Source of the DNA: DATLGB01 sp038232275 | Lineage (GTDB): Bacteria > Actinomycetota > Thermoleophilia > Solirubrobacterales > Solirubrobacteraceae | NCBI GenBank assembly: GCA_038232275.1 | Contig: JBBSIC010000010.1 | Location: forward strand, 10,699 to 74,698 | Direction of reading: 5' to 3' | Length of the DNA stretch: 64,000 nucleotides | Shown: piece by piece, positions 1 through 8,129 of the stretch | Layout: each line of letters starts with the position of its first letter | Position numbering within the stretch: the first letter of the stretch is position 1 | Program-made: the position numbers and the translations under genes | Notes under the pieces: model-generated | What the model was told of the DNA's origin: nothing | The model's database searches: none | What the model saw: the letters and a program-made list of their open reading frames with translations, nothing else

Positions 1-1368
1 AAGCTGTTGCACCGTCAAGGACACGGTCGCGACGCCGGAATCGTCGGAGGCGGTGCCCGCGAAGCGGAGTGTCCGGCGGCGGTGGCTCCTGCCCGATCTG
101 AGGGCCTGACGAGCCCGGGGCTTCGAGATGCTCACCGCCGGTGCCACGGTGTCTGAGGAGCTTCCGCCTGCCGTAGAAGGGGCGGGCAGGTTGCGTTGCC
201 AGAAGCTCCAACTCTCGGCGTCGGCGTCGAAGCCGTCGATCCCGTCGACCCCGGGCTCTCCATGACCGCCGCCGATGACCTTGAAGGAGCTCGTGGCACT
301 TCCTGCGACGGCACAGGATCCGTAGACCTTGCGGATCAGGTGTGCGCTGACCTGGGTGGTGTCCGGCGTGTCGCTGCAGCCCAGCGCCGCGCCGAAGACG
401 CGCTGGCCGAAGCTCTTGTCGCCGGCGAGCTGCGCGGCGCCGAACGTCCAGCGATTCCGCGCATCCGTGAAGCCTGATTCGAGACAGGCCACATGAGAGG
501 GACATGCATTCCTCCAGATGGTGTCCTGATCGCCGAAGATCCATTGCGCCGAGAAGTTGACGTTCGGATGGGCGCCAAGCACCGCCGCGCAGCGCGGCAG
601 GACGCTCGGGTCGTTGTTGAGCGAAGGGGAGATCATCGGGGCACTCACGGCGCTGTATCCGCTGAACCGCCCGCTCGTCTGCGGATCGCACATGAGATCC
701 TCGACCATGGTGCCGCCCTTCGAGCTTCCGGAGGCGAAGACCTGTGTCGGGTCGATGTTCTCGCAGGGACTCGCGCCAGAGCACTCGACGGCGTCGAGAA
801 TGGCCTTGATCCACGGGGCATCGTCGCAGGAGGCGTTCCCAGCCGGCCCGCAATCGCGAGCGCCGAGGGTCTGCGGATCCGGATTGGTGGCCAGGCTCGC
901 GTACTGGCAGGCGCTGGAGGTACCATTGCAGTGGACGTCGTTCGGTATGACCAGCACGGCGAAGCCGTTGCTCACCGCTACCTTGAACCAGCCGCTGTTC
1001 GTGATGGTGACCACCAGGGGGACCGGATTGTTGAGCGAGTTGGTCAGTCCGAGGGGTCGATAGAACCTGTATGTCCGCGTCACGGTCTTTCCGGCGCCGT
1101 CGTCCACGTCGATCGAGTGCAGCACGGAGCCGCCCGGCCGGCACGGACTCGGTGTGCAGACGGCTCGGCTGGCCGCCTTGCCCCGTCCGAGCGGCGACGT
1201 CGCAGGCGCCTGCGGCGAGCGGTTGCCGCTCGCTGGCGAGGCGTCCGGAAGCGCTGCTTCCGAGCCGCACGCCATCAGCACCGAGGCCGTCGCGCCGACG
1301 AGACAAACCGTGGCGCAACGGAGCAGGAGGCCCAGCCTGGAGGGACCCGGGAGCGCATCCTTGCTCAC
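1..1368 (-). CDS. PHB-depolymerase-like secreted esterase, lipoprotein (3' end cut by window)
   Basis: The minus-strand frame stays open from a GTG at 1368 to base 1, giving 456 codons with the C-terminus outside the window. The N-terminus has a hydrophobic stretch ending in the lipobox-like LMAC, so an exported lipoprotein is likely. The alpha/beta-hydrolase nucleophile elbow reads ASGSSKGG (GxSxG), and a later GGGHGEPG supplies the probable catalytic His, as in extracellular short-chain polyhydroxyalkanoate depolymerases and related feruloyl-type esterases. After about residue 400 the sequence turns into an Ig-like segment (DTVAPAVSISKPRAR..). Substrate is unknown; polyester or acyl ester cleavage outside the cell is inferred. 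The GTG is supported by a TAGCCT -10-like hexamer ending 7 nt upstream, which suggests a leaderless transcript. Confidence 0.82.
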   Translation of the reverse strand, partial: MSKDALPGPSRLGLLLRCATVCLVGATASVLMACGSEAALPDASPASGNRSPQAPATSPLGRGKAASRAVCTPSPCRPGGSVLHSIDVDDGAGKTVTRTYRFYRPLGLTNSLNNPVPLVVTITNSGWFKVAVSNGFAVLVIPNDVHCNGTSSACQYASLATNPDPQTLGARDCGPAGNASCDDAPWIKAILDAVECSGASPCENIDPTQVFASGSSKGGTMVEDLMCDPQTSGRFSGYSAVSAPMISPSLNNDPSVLPRCAAVLGAHPNVNFSAQWIFGDQDTIWRNACPSHVACLESGFTDARNRWTFGAAQLAGDKSFGQRVFGAALGCSDTPDTTQVSAHLIRKVYGSCAVAGSATSSFKVIGGGHGEPGVDGIDGFDADAESWSFWQRNLPAPSTAGGSSSDTVAPAVSISKPRARQALRSGRSHRRRTLRFAGTASDDSGVATVSLTVQQL

Positions 1369-1529
1369 GGCTCGCAGGCTACCAGCGTCTGACGGCCGTC
1401 CGGGCGCATGATCTGGGTGCTCGTCGCACTGCGCGACGGCGGCTGCTCGCGGCCGGGCCCGGCGTGCAGGAGGCCTGACGCGTGCCGCCAGCTCATCCGC
1501 CTAGCTGGCGTCAGCGGTCTCGTATTCGC
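1369..1529. promoter_or_regulatory. Divergent intergenic region with leaderless-type promoter for the esterase
   Basis: This gap separates the minus-strand esterase from the plus-strand sulfotransferase. On the minus strand TAGCCT (1381 to 1376) lies 7 nt from the GTG at 1368. No clear Shine-Dalgarno sequence precedes either gene, and no other element was recognised. Confidence 0.4.
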
Positions 1530-2402
1530 ATGGGCGGGGCGCTGCCCCGACCCGCATACCACCACCTGCTGCACAGCTACAACCGCCTCCGGGCCTGCGC
1601 GGGCCGGGGACCGGGAAGGGACCGAATCCTTCCCGACTTCCTCCTCATCGGCGCGGCCAAGTCGGGGACGACGACCCTCCATGCCTGGTTGGCGGCTCAT
1701 CCCTACGTCGCGCCGCCGACCACCAAGGAGGTGCACTACTTCGACTACGAGTTCTACCGCGGCGAAGACTGGTATCGCTCGCATTTTCCGCAGGAGGCCG
1801 AGCGCGCGGCCTTCGCGCAGGAGCACGGACGGCCGTTTCTGACGGGTGAGTCGAGCCCGACGTACCTGTCGCACCGCTGGGCGCCGGATCGGATCGCCCA
1901 GTCCCTCCCTGGGGCGCGGTTCCTCCTGGCGCTTCGAAACCCGGTCGATCGCGCGTACTCGCAGTACAACATGTCGATCCGCGAGGAGCTCGAGGATCTC
2001 TCCCTCGAGGAGGCCCTGGAGTGCGAGCAGCACCGGCTGGCGCCGGAGATCGCGAGATCTCGGCGCGACCGGCACTACCGCAGCGATCCGCTCGCCAAGC
2101 ACTCCTATCTGCATCGCAGCCACTACGACGATCAGGTCGAGCGCTGGCTGCGGCTGTTTGACCGCGAGCGCCTCCACGTCGTGCGGGCGGAGGATCTCGC
2201 CGAGACTCCGGCGGAGACGCTGGCCGGCATCCACGCGTTCCTCGGCCTGCCGCCGCACAGCGCGGCGGACCTGCCGCACCTGCACACGGCCAGCTACGAC
2301 CCGATGGCGCCCACCACCCGCGCTTGGCTGGTCGACTACTTCCGTCCGCGCAACGAGCGCCTGTCCGAGCTCTTGGGCTTCGATGTCGACTGGGACCGCT
2401 GA
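1530..2402 (+). CDS. PAPS-dependent sulfotransferase of the NRPS locus
   Basis: A 290-residue sulfotransferase from ATG 1530 (an in-frame GTG at 1482 is possible). The 5'-phosphosulfate loop IGAAKSGTTTLH lies at about residues 40-51, followed by a KEVHYFDYEF segment like that of heparan N-sulfotransferase-type enzymes. The 3'-phosphate site is RNPVDRAYSQY. It would transfer sulfate from PAPS to a hydroxyl or amine. Its TGA at 2400-2402 is four bases before the GTG of the large synthetase at 2407, so the two are probably translated together and the sulfotransferase likely acts on that pathway's product or intermediate. A role in polysaccharide sulfation, like the paralogues at 39163 and 45333, cannot be excluded. 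Confidence 0.85.
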   Translation: MGGALPRPAYHHLLHSYNRLRACAGRGPGRDRILPDFLLIGAAKSGTTTLHAWLAAHPYVAPPTTKEVHYFDYEFYRGEDWYRSHFPQEAERAAFAQEHGRPFLTGESSPTYLSHRWAPDRIAQSLPGARFLLALRNPVDRAYSQYNMSIREELEDLSLEEALECEQHRLAPEIARSRRDRHYRSDPLAKHSYLHRSHYDDQVERWLRLFDRERLHVVRAEDLAETPAETLAGIHAFLGLPPHSAADLPHLHTASYDPMAPTTRAWLVDYFRPRNERLSELLGFDVDWDR

Positions 2403-2406
2403 GCCG

Positions 2407-5400
2407 GTGCGCTCCCGACTGCAGTCCACGCTCGCGCACCTCTGGCAGGACGCGCTCGAGGTCGACCACGTGGGGCTCGACGACAACTTCTTCACCCTCG
2501 GCGGGGACTCGCTGGCCGCCATTCGGATGCTCGCGGACGTCGAGGACGTCCTGCTCGCCCACGTGCCCTTCAGCGACTTCCTTCAGGCGCCGACCGTCGC
2601 GGGCCTGGCGGCCGCCGTCGGCCAGGGGCGCAGGGCCGGCTCCCGCGACGCGGCGCCGGCGCCGGTCGCGGAGGTCGCCGCGCGCGTGCCGTGCACGCTC
2701 GCCCAGGAGCGGCTCTGGTTCCTCGATCAGGCCGGGGCGGGCGCCGCGTACAACCTGCCGCTGTGCGCGCGTGTGCGCGGCGCGCTCGACGAGGTCGCGC
2801 TGACGCGCGCCCTGCGGGAGGTGGTGCGCCGCCACGCGGCGCTGCGGACGACCATCGCCGGCGAGGACGGGTCCCCCGTGCAGGTGGTCGCCCCGGACAT
2901 GCCGACCGAGCTCGAGCGCCAGGATCTGCGCGCCCACCCCGAGCGCGAGGCGGAGGCGCGCCGCCGCGCGGAGGCGCTCGTGGCGACGCCCTTCGACCTC
3001 GAGCGCGGGCCGCTGCTGCGCGCCGCCCTGCTGCGCCTCGCAGAAGACGAGCACGTCCTCGCCCTGGCCTTTCACCACATCATCTGCGACGGCTGGTCGC
3101 ACGCGGTCGTGTTCCGCGAGCTCGGCGCCCTGTACGCGGCGTACGCGCGCGGGGAGGACCCGGTCCTGCCGGCGCCGGCCGTGCAGTACCCGGACTTCGC
3201 CCGGCGCCAGCGCGCGACGCTCGAGCCGGCGGCGCTGGCCGGGCAGCGGGCCTGGTGGCGCGAGCGCCTGGCCGGGGGCCCGGCCGCGCTGGAGTTGGCG
3301 ACCGACCGGCCGCGTCCGCCCGTCCTGACTCAGCACGGGGCCACGCGGCGCTCGACCCTGACGGCGGACACGACGGCCGGGGTGCGGGCGCTCGCCCGTG
3401 CCGCGGGCGCGACGACCTTCGCCGCGCTGCTCGCCGCCTACGCCGCGCTGCTGTCGCGCCACAGCGGCCAGGAGACCGTCATGGTCGGCTCCACCACGGC
3501 CGGGCGCGACCGCGCGGAGCTCGAGAGCGCCGTCGGGTTCTATGCGAACACGGTCGTGCTCCGCGCCGAGCTCGGCGGCGACCCGACGTTCGCCGAGCTG
3601 GTCGGGCGCATGCGCGACGTCGTCCGCGACGCGGTCGCGCACCAGCAGGTGCCGCTGGAGTGGCTCGTCGCCGACCTCGGCGTGGAGCGCGACGCTGGCC
3701 GCCATCCGATCTTCCAGGTCTTCTTCGCGCAGACGCCCCCGGCGCCGCTCCCGATCGAGGGCGCCGAGCCGTACCCGGTCAGCCTCCCGGGCGCGCGCTT
3801 CGAGATCGTGCTGTCCGTGGAGGAGGACGACCTGCTCACCCTCGTCTGGGAGTACAGCACCGACCTCTTCGACGCCGCGACGGCCGAGCGCCTCGATCGC
3901 CACTACGTGCACCTGCTCGAGGCGGCGCTGGCCGGCCCGGACGTCCCGATCGGGCGGCTGGCGCTGATGAGCGAGGACGAGCGCCGCGAGCTGGCCGTCC
4001 GATCGGCCGCCGCCGCGCCGGACCAGCCGGTGGCCTGCCTGCACGAGCTGTTCTCGGCTCAGGCGGCGCGCACGCCCGACGCGCCGGCGGCCGTGCACGA
4101 GGGCGTGATGCTCACCTACGGCGAGCTGGACCGGCGGGCCAATCGGCTGGCGCACCGCCTGCGCGCCTTGGGCGTGGGCCGCGAGGTGCCGGTCGCGTTG
4201 TGCCTGGAGCGCTCGCTGGACATGATCGTCGCGGTCGTCGCCGTCCTGAAGGCGGGCGGGGCCTACGTGCCGATGGACCCGGAGAATCCCGCGGAGCGTC
4301 TCGGCCACGTGCTGGGCGACACCGGCGCTCCGGTGCTGCTCACCCACGAGCGCCTGCTCGACCGGTTGCCGGGCTACGAGGCGGCGGTGGTCTGCCTGGA
4401 TCGGGATGCGGCATCGCTGTCGCGCGAGCCCACGACGAGCCCCGAGGCGGGCTCCGTCCCGGAGGATCTGGCCTATGTCATCTACACGTCGGGCTCCACG
4501 GGCGCCCCGAAGGGCGTGCAGGTCGAGCATCGCAACGTCGCTCGGCTGTTCAGCTCGACGGAGGGGTGGTTTGGCTTCGGACCCGCGGACACGTGGGCGC
4601 TGCTGCACTCCTACGCGTTTGACTTCTCGGTGTGGGAGATGTGGGGCGCGCTCTTGCACGGCGGCAGGCTGGTCGTCCCCTCGCATTGGACGGTCCGCTC
4701 GCCCGAGGCGCTGGCGCGGCTGTTGGCGTTCGAGCGGGTGACGGTGCTCAACGCGACGCCGAGCCTGTTCACCGCCGCCATGGACGAGCTGTTGTGGGTG
4801 GCCGACCAGCTCGCCGTGCGCGTCGTCGTGTTCGGCGGCGAGGCGCTGCGTCCCGCGGCGCTGGCGCCGTGGTTCGAGCACTTCGGCGACGGCGGCCCGA
4901 CGCTGGTGAACATGTACGGGATCACCGAGACGACCGTCCACGTCACCTACCTGCCGATCGGCCCAGCGGCCGTCGAGCGCGGCGGGAGCCCGATCGGGGC
5001 GCCGCTGCCCGACCTCGAGCTCCACGTCCTCGACGGACTGGGCGCGCCGGTTCCCGTCGGCGTCCCCGGCGAGATCCACGTCGGCGGCGCGGGCGTGGCG
5101 CGCGGGTATCTCAACCGGCCCGAGCTGACGGCCGAGCGCTTCGTGGCCAACCCGTTCGGGGAGGGGCGGCTGTATCGCAGCGGCGATCTGGCGCGCCGGC
5201 TCCCCGGCGGCGGGCTGGACTTCCTCGGCCGCGGCGACGCGCAGGTCAAGGTCCGCGGGTACCGGATCGAGCTGGGCGAGATCGAGAGCGCCCTGCTCGG
5301 CCACGACGCCGTCTCGGAGGCGGCGGTGATCGCGCTGCAGGTCGGCGAGGGGGACACGCGCCTGGCCGCATACGTCGTCCCGGCCGGCGCGGGCCCCGAG

Positions 5401-7239
5401 GCCGGCCGCCTGCCCGCGGCGCTTGGGGCGCACCTCGAGCAGCACCTGCCGGCGCACATGGTGCCCGCCTCGATCGTGGCCGTCGACGCGCTCGCCCTGA
5501 CGGCCAACGGCAAGCTCGATCGCGGCGCGCTGCCGCCGCCGGCGTGGGTGCAGGGGGGAGGGTCCGCGGCGTCCGTCGCGCCGCAGAGCGCCACCGAGCA
5601 GGCGGTGGCGGAGGTCTGGCGGGAGGTTCTCGGCATCGAGCGGGTCGGCGCGCAGGACAGCTTCTTCGCCCTCGGCGGTCACTCGCTGCTGGCCGCCCGG
5701 ATCGCCACCAAGGTGCGCGACCGCTTCGCGATCGAGCTCTCCGTGCGGGCGCTGTTCGATCACCCGACGCTCGCCGCGTTCGCGGCCCGCGTCGACGGCG
5801 CCCGGGCGCCAGAGACCCCTGAGGCGTCCGCGGGAGCCCCGGCAGGAGTGGCCGATCCGGACCACCGCCAACCACTCGCGTTCGGCCAGCAGCAGCTGCT
5901 CTTCTTCGACGTCCTGCGGCCCGGCACCCCCGTCTACAACGCCGCGCTGTCCGTCGAGGTCGACGGGCCGCTGGAGCTCGAGGCGCTGCGCCGGGCGCTG
6001 GACGGCGTCGTCGGACGCCACGAGCCGCTGCGGACCGTGTTCGCGTGGGAGCGCGACGAGCCGGGCCAGGTGGTCCTGACGCGCTGGGCCGTCGAGCTCG
6101 AGGTCGTCGACCTCGGCCACCTCGACGGCCCGGCGCGCGACGCCGAGCTGCGCCGGCTGGAGCGCGGGCACGCCCGGCGGCCCTTCGATCTCGCCCGCGA
6201 CCTGATGCTGCGGGCCACGGTCTTCCGGCTCGGCCCCGGGCGGCACGTGCTGCTGCTGCAGCCGCACCACATCGCCGTGGACGGATGGTCCGTCGAGATC
6301 CTCTTCTCCGACCTCTCCGAGCTCTACGCGGCCGAGCGGACCGGCCGGGCGCCGGCGCTCGCGCCGCTCGAGGCCCGCTACTCGGACTTCGCGCGCTGGC
6401 AGCGCGAGCGCGTGAGCGGCGCCCGGCGCGATCGCGACGTCGCCTACTGGCGCCGGCAGCTCGCGGGAGCGCGCGACACGCCCCCGCTGCCCGCCGACCG
6501 GCCGCGGCCGCCGGAGCAGACCTTCGAAGGCGAGAACCTCGTGGTGACCCTCCCGCCGCGCCTGGCGCAGGCCGTGCTCGACGTCGCACGCGCCCATCAG
6601 GCCACCCCGTACATGGTGCTGCTCGCGGCCTTCGCGACGTTGCTGTACCGGGCGGGGGGCCACGACGACATCCTCGTGGGCACGCCGAGCGCCAACCGCG
6701 GATCGGCCGAGTTCGAGCCGTTGGTCGGCTACTTCACCAACACGCTCGTCCTCCGCCTCCGGCTCGGCGGCAACCCGGGCTTCGCCGACCTGCTCGATCG
6801 GGTCCGCGCGATCGCGCTGGAGGCGTTCGACCACCAGGAGCTGCCGTTCGAGCAGGTCGTGGAGGCGGTCGGCGGCCGCCGCGACCCCGGCGCCAACCCG
6901 CTGTTCCAGGTGAACTTCCGGGCGCGGGTCGGCACGGCGCCCGAGCTGGCGCTCTCCGGGACGACCACGAGCTGGACCATGGCCGACATCGGGATCTCGC
7001 GCTTCGACCTCGCGCTCGAGGTGCACGTGGGACAGGACGGCCTCGAGTGCATCTTCGAGTACAACACGGAGCTGTTCGAGGCCGACACGATCGCGTCGCT
7101 GGCCGGCGACTTCGAGGCCCTGCTCGAGCACGTCGCCGGGGCGACCGAGACGCGCCTGCTGGCGATCCCGCTGCGCTCGCCGGAGGAGCTGGCGGGCCAC
7201 CGGGCCGACATCCGCAGCTTCCGGCGCCGGCGCGCCTGA
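2407..7239 (+). CDS. Nonribosomal peptide synthetase, PCP-C-A(Thr)-PCP-C
   Basis: A 1610-residue synthetase. Order: PCP (GGDSL, Ser about 35); LCL-like C domain with HHIICDG at about 223; A domain from about 545 with YTSGSTGAPKG; second PCP (GGHSL, about 1092); second C domain with HHIAVDG at about 1287, ending near 1600. Reading the ten-residue code by alignment to GrsA gives DFWNVGMVH(K), which matches the known threonine code. The protein begins with a PCP that has no A domain of its own and ends with a C domain whose acceptor module must be another protein, probably the Asp module at 15510. The GTG at 2407 is used because the conserved PCP helix starts there; the frame upstream is antisense-like noise under the sulfotransferase. 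No epimerization domain is seen. Confidence 0.93.
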   Translation: MRSRLQSTLAHLWQDALEVDHVGLDDNFFTLGGDSLAAIRMLADVEDVLLAHVPFSDFLQAPTVAGLAAAVGQGRRAGSRDAAPAPVAEVAARVPCTLAQERLWFLDQAGAGAAYNLPLCARVRGALDEVALTRALREVVRRHAALRTTIAGEDGSPVQVVAPDMPTELERQDLRAHPEREAEARRRAEALVATPFDLERGPLLRAALLRLAEDEHVLALAFHHIICDGWSHAVVFRELGALYAAYARGEDPVLPAPAVQYPDFARRQRATLEPAALAGQRAWWRERLAGGPAALELATDRPRPPVLTQHGATRRSTLTADTTAGVRALARAAGATTFAALLAAYAALLSRHSGQETVMVGSTTAGRDRAELESAVGFYANTVVLRAELGGDPTFAELVGRMRDVVRDAVAHQQVPLEWLVADLGVERDAGRHPIFQVFFAQTPPAPLPIEGAEPYPVSLPGARFEIVLSVEEDDLLTLVWEYSTDLFDAATAERLDRHYVHLLEAALAGPDVPIGRLALMSEDERRELAVRSAAAAPDQPVACLHELFSAQAARTPDAPAAVHEGVMLTYGELDRRANRLAHRLRALGVGREVPVALCLERSLDMIVAVVAVLKAGGAYVPMDPENPAERLGHVLGDTGAPVLLTHERLLDRLPGYEAAVVCLDRDAASLSREPTTSPEAGSVPEDLAYVIYTSGSTGAPKGVQVEHRNVARLFSSTEGWFGFGPADTWALLHSYAFDFSVWEMWGALLHGGRLVVPSHWTVRSPEALARLLAFERVTVLNATPSLFTAAMDELLWVADQLAVRVVVFGGEALRPAALAPWFEHFGDGGPTLVNMYGITETTVHVTYLPIGPAAVERGGSPIGAPLPDLELHVLDGLGAPVPVGVPGEIHVGGAGVARGYLNRPELTAERFVANPFGEGRLYRSGDLARRLPGGGLDFLGRGDAQVKVRGYRIELGEIESALLGHDAVSEAAVIALQVGEGDTRLAAYVVPAGAGPEAGRLPAALGAHLEQHLPAHMVPASIVAVDALALTANGKLDRGALPPPAWVQGGGSAASVAPQSATEQAVAEVWREVLGIERVGAQDSFFALGGHSLLAARIATKVRDRFAIELSVRALFDHPTLAAFAARVDGARAPETPEASAGAPAGVADPDHRQPLAFGQQQLLFFDVLRPGTPVYNAALSVEVDGPLELEALRRALDGVVGRHEPLRTVFAWERDEPGQVVLTRWAVELEVVDLGHLDGPARDAELRRLERGHARRPFDLARDLMLRATVFRLGPGRHVLLLQPHHIAVDGWSVEILFSDLSELYAAERTGRAPALAPLEARYSDFARWQRERVSGARRDRDVAYWRRQLAGARDTPPLPADRPRPPEQTFEGENLVVTLPPRLAQAVLDVARAHQATPYMVLLAAFATLLYRAGGHDDILVGTPSANRGSAEFEPLVGYFTNTLVLRLRLGGNPGFADLLDRVRAIALEAFDHQELPFEQVVEAVGGRRDPGANPLFQVNFRARVGTAPELALSGTTTSWTMADIGISRFDLALEVHVGQDGLECIFEYNTELFEADTIASLAGDFEALLEHVAGATETRLLAIPLRSPEELAGHRADIRSFRRRRA

Positions 7240-8129
7240 CGCCTAGCGCACCACCGTTGACCGCCTGACGGCGGTCGTATGGCACGGAAACGCTCTCCGG
7301 GCCTCGGGCCCGCCGAGCGGCTCGTGAAGCCGGCGTCGATCGGGATGACGGCGCCCGTGAGGGACTTGGCGCCGCTCGAGCTCAGCCACACGGCGGCGGC
7401 GGCGACGTCCTCGGCGTCGACCAGCGACCCGAGCGGATGGTGCTGGATCGAGAGGGCCTCGTAGTCGGCGATCTCGAGCTCGAGCATGCCGGCCACGCCC
7501 TGGAGCATCCCGGAGTCCAGCCGCGGATCGTCGCGCACGGACGTCGGGCAGATGGCGTTGACGCGGATCGAGAAGGGCGCGTAGTCGAGGGCGAGCGCCC
7601 GCGTGAGGCCGACCACGCCGTGCTTGGCCGCGACGTAGTTCGCGAAGTAGGGGAACGCCACGAGACCCGCCGTCGAGCTGACGTTGACGATCGTGCCCGA
7701 GCGCCGCCGGACCATCTCGCCCAGAACCGCCTTCGAGCAGCGCCAGACCCCGCTCAGATCGACGTCGAGCAGCGCCGACCACTCGGCCTCGGAGAGCTCG
7801 TGGGCCAGCTTACCGCCCGGCCCGACGATCCCGGCGTTGTTGACGAGCACGTCGACCGGGCCGAGGTCTGCGCGGCAGCGGCCGATGGCCGCCTCGACCT
7901 GGCGGGCGTCGCGCACGTCGGCGAGCGCGGTCACGACCTTCACGCCGAGACCCCGGCAGCGCTCGCCGGTGACCTCGAGCTGCTCCGGGGTGCCGAGCGG
8001 ATACGGGCACTCCTCGATGTCCGCGCCGATGTCCGTCAACAACAGGTCGGCGCCCGTGCCGGCGAAGGCCAGGGCCGTCGCCCGGCCGATGCCGCGCGCG
8101 GCGCCGGTGATGACCACCGTCCGGCTCAA
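6729..8129 (-). CDS. Short-chain dehydrogenase, mycofactocin-type SDR, with run-on C-terminus
   Basis: The start is TTG 8129, overlapping the TGA of the A-PCP-TE gene (TTGA). The SDR core covers about 275 residues: TGAARGIG cofactor loop, LLLTD (Asp favouring NAD), NNAG, VSST Ser, and YVAAK catalytic Tyr/Lys. An insertion after the second strand, with PYPLGTPEQL, is typical of the SDR subfamily linked to mycofactocin, whose NAD is not exchangeable. The core ends near 7300 at PIDAGFTSR, where most relatives stop. Here no in-frame stop occurs until 6729, so the literal frame has about 190 extra low-homology residues antisense to the synthetase. A one-base indel near 7290 would instead end it at the TAG at 7243-7245. 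The true C-terminus is therefore uncertain; the core assignment is firm. Likely role: oxidation or reduction of a pathway alcohol. Confidence 0.75.
   Translation of the reverse strand: MSRTVVITGAARGIGRATALAFAGTGADLLLTDIGADIEECPYPLGTPEQLEVTGERCRGLGVKVVTALADVRDARQVEAAIGRCRADLGPVDVLVNNAGIVGPGGKLAHELSEAEWSALLDVDLSGVWRCSKAVLGEMVRRRSGTIVNVSSTAGLVAFPYFANYVAAKHGVVGLTRALALDYAPFSIRVNAICPTSVRDDPRLDSGMLQGVAGMLELEIADYEALSIQHHPLGSLVDAEDVAAAAVWLSSSGAKSLTGAVIPIDAGFTSRSAGPRPGERFRAIRPPSGGQRWCARRQARRRRKLRMSARWPASSSGERSGIASRRVSVAPATCSSRASKSPASDAIVSASNSSVLYSKMHSRPSCPTCTSSARSKREIPMSAMVQLVVVPESASSGAVPTRARKFTWNSGLAPGSRRPPTASTTCSNGSSWWSNASSAIARTRSSRSAKPGLPPSRRRRTSVLVK
7259..7276. terminator. Hairpin between convergent NRPS and SDR genes
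   Basis: A perfect 7-bp inverted repeat, GACCGCC / GGCGGTC, with a TGAC loop, 19 bases after the synthetase stop. There is no U-tract. It could serve as a terminator for either strand; the open SDR frame runs through it. Confidence 0.45.

Noticed and set aside
1645..7200. Very long minus-strand open frame (1851 codons) opposite the first synthetase
   Set aside because: Its translation is Arg/Gly/Ala-rich without motifs, and it lies antisense to clear NRPS domains; it is a GC-rich shadow.
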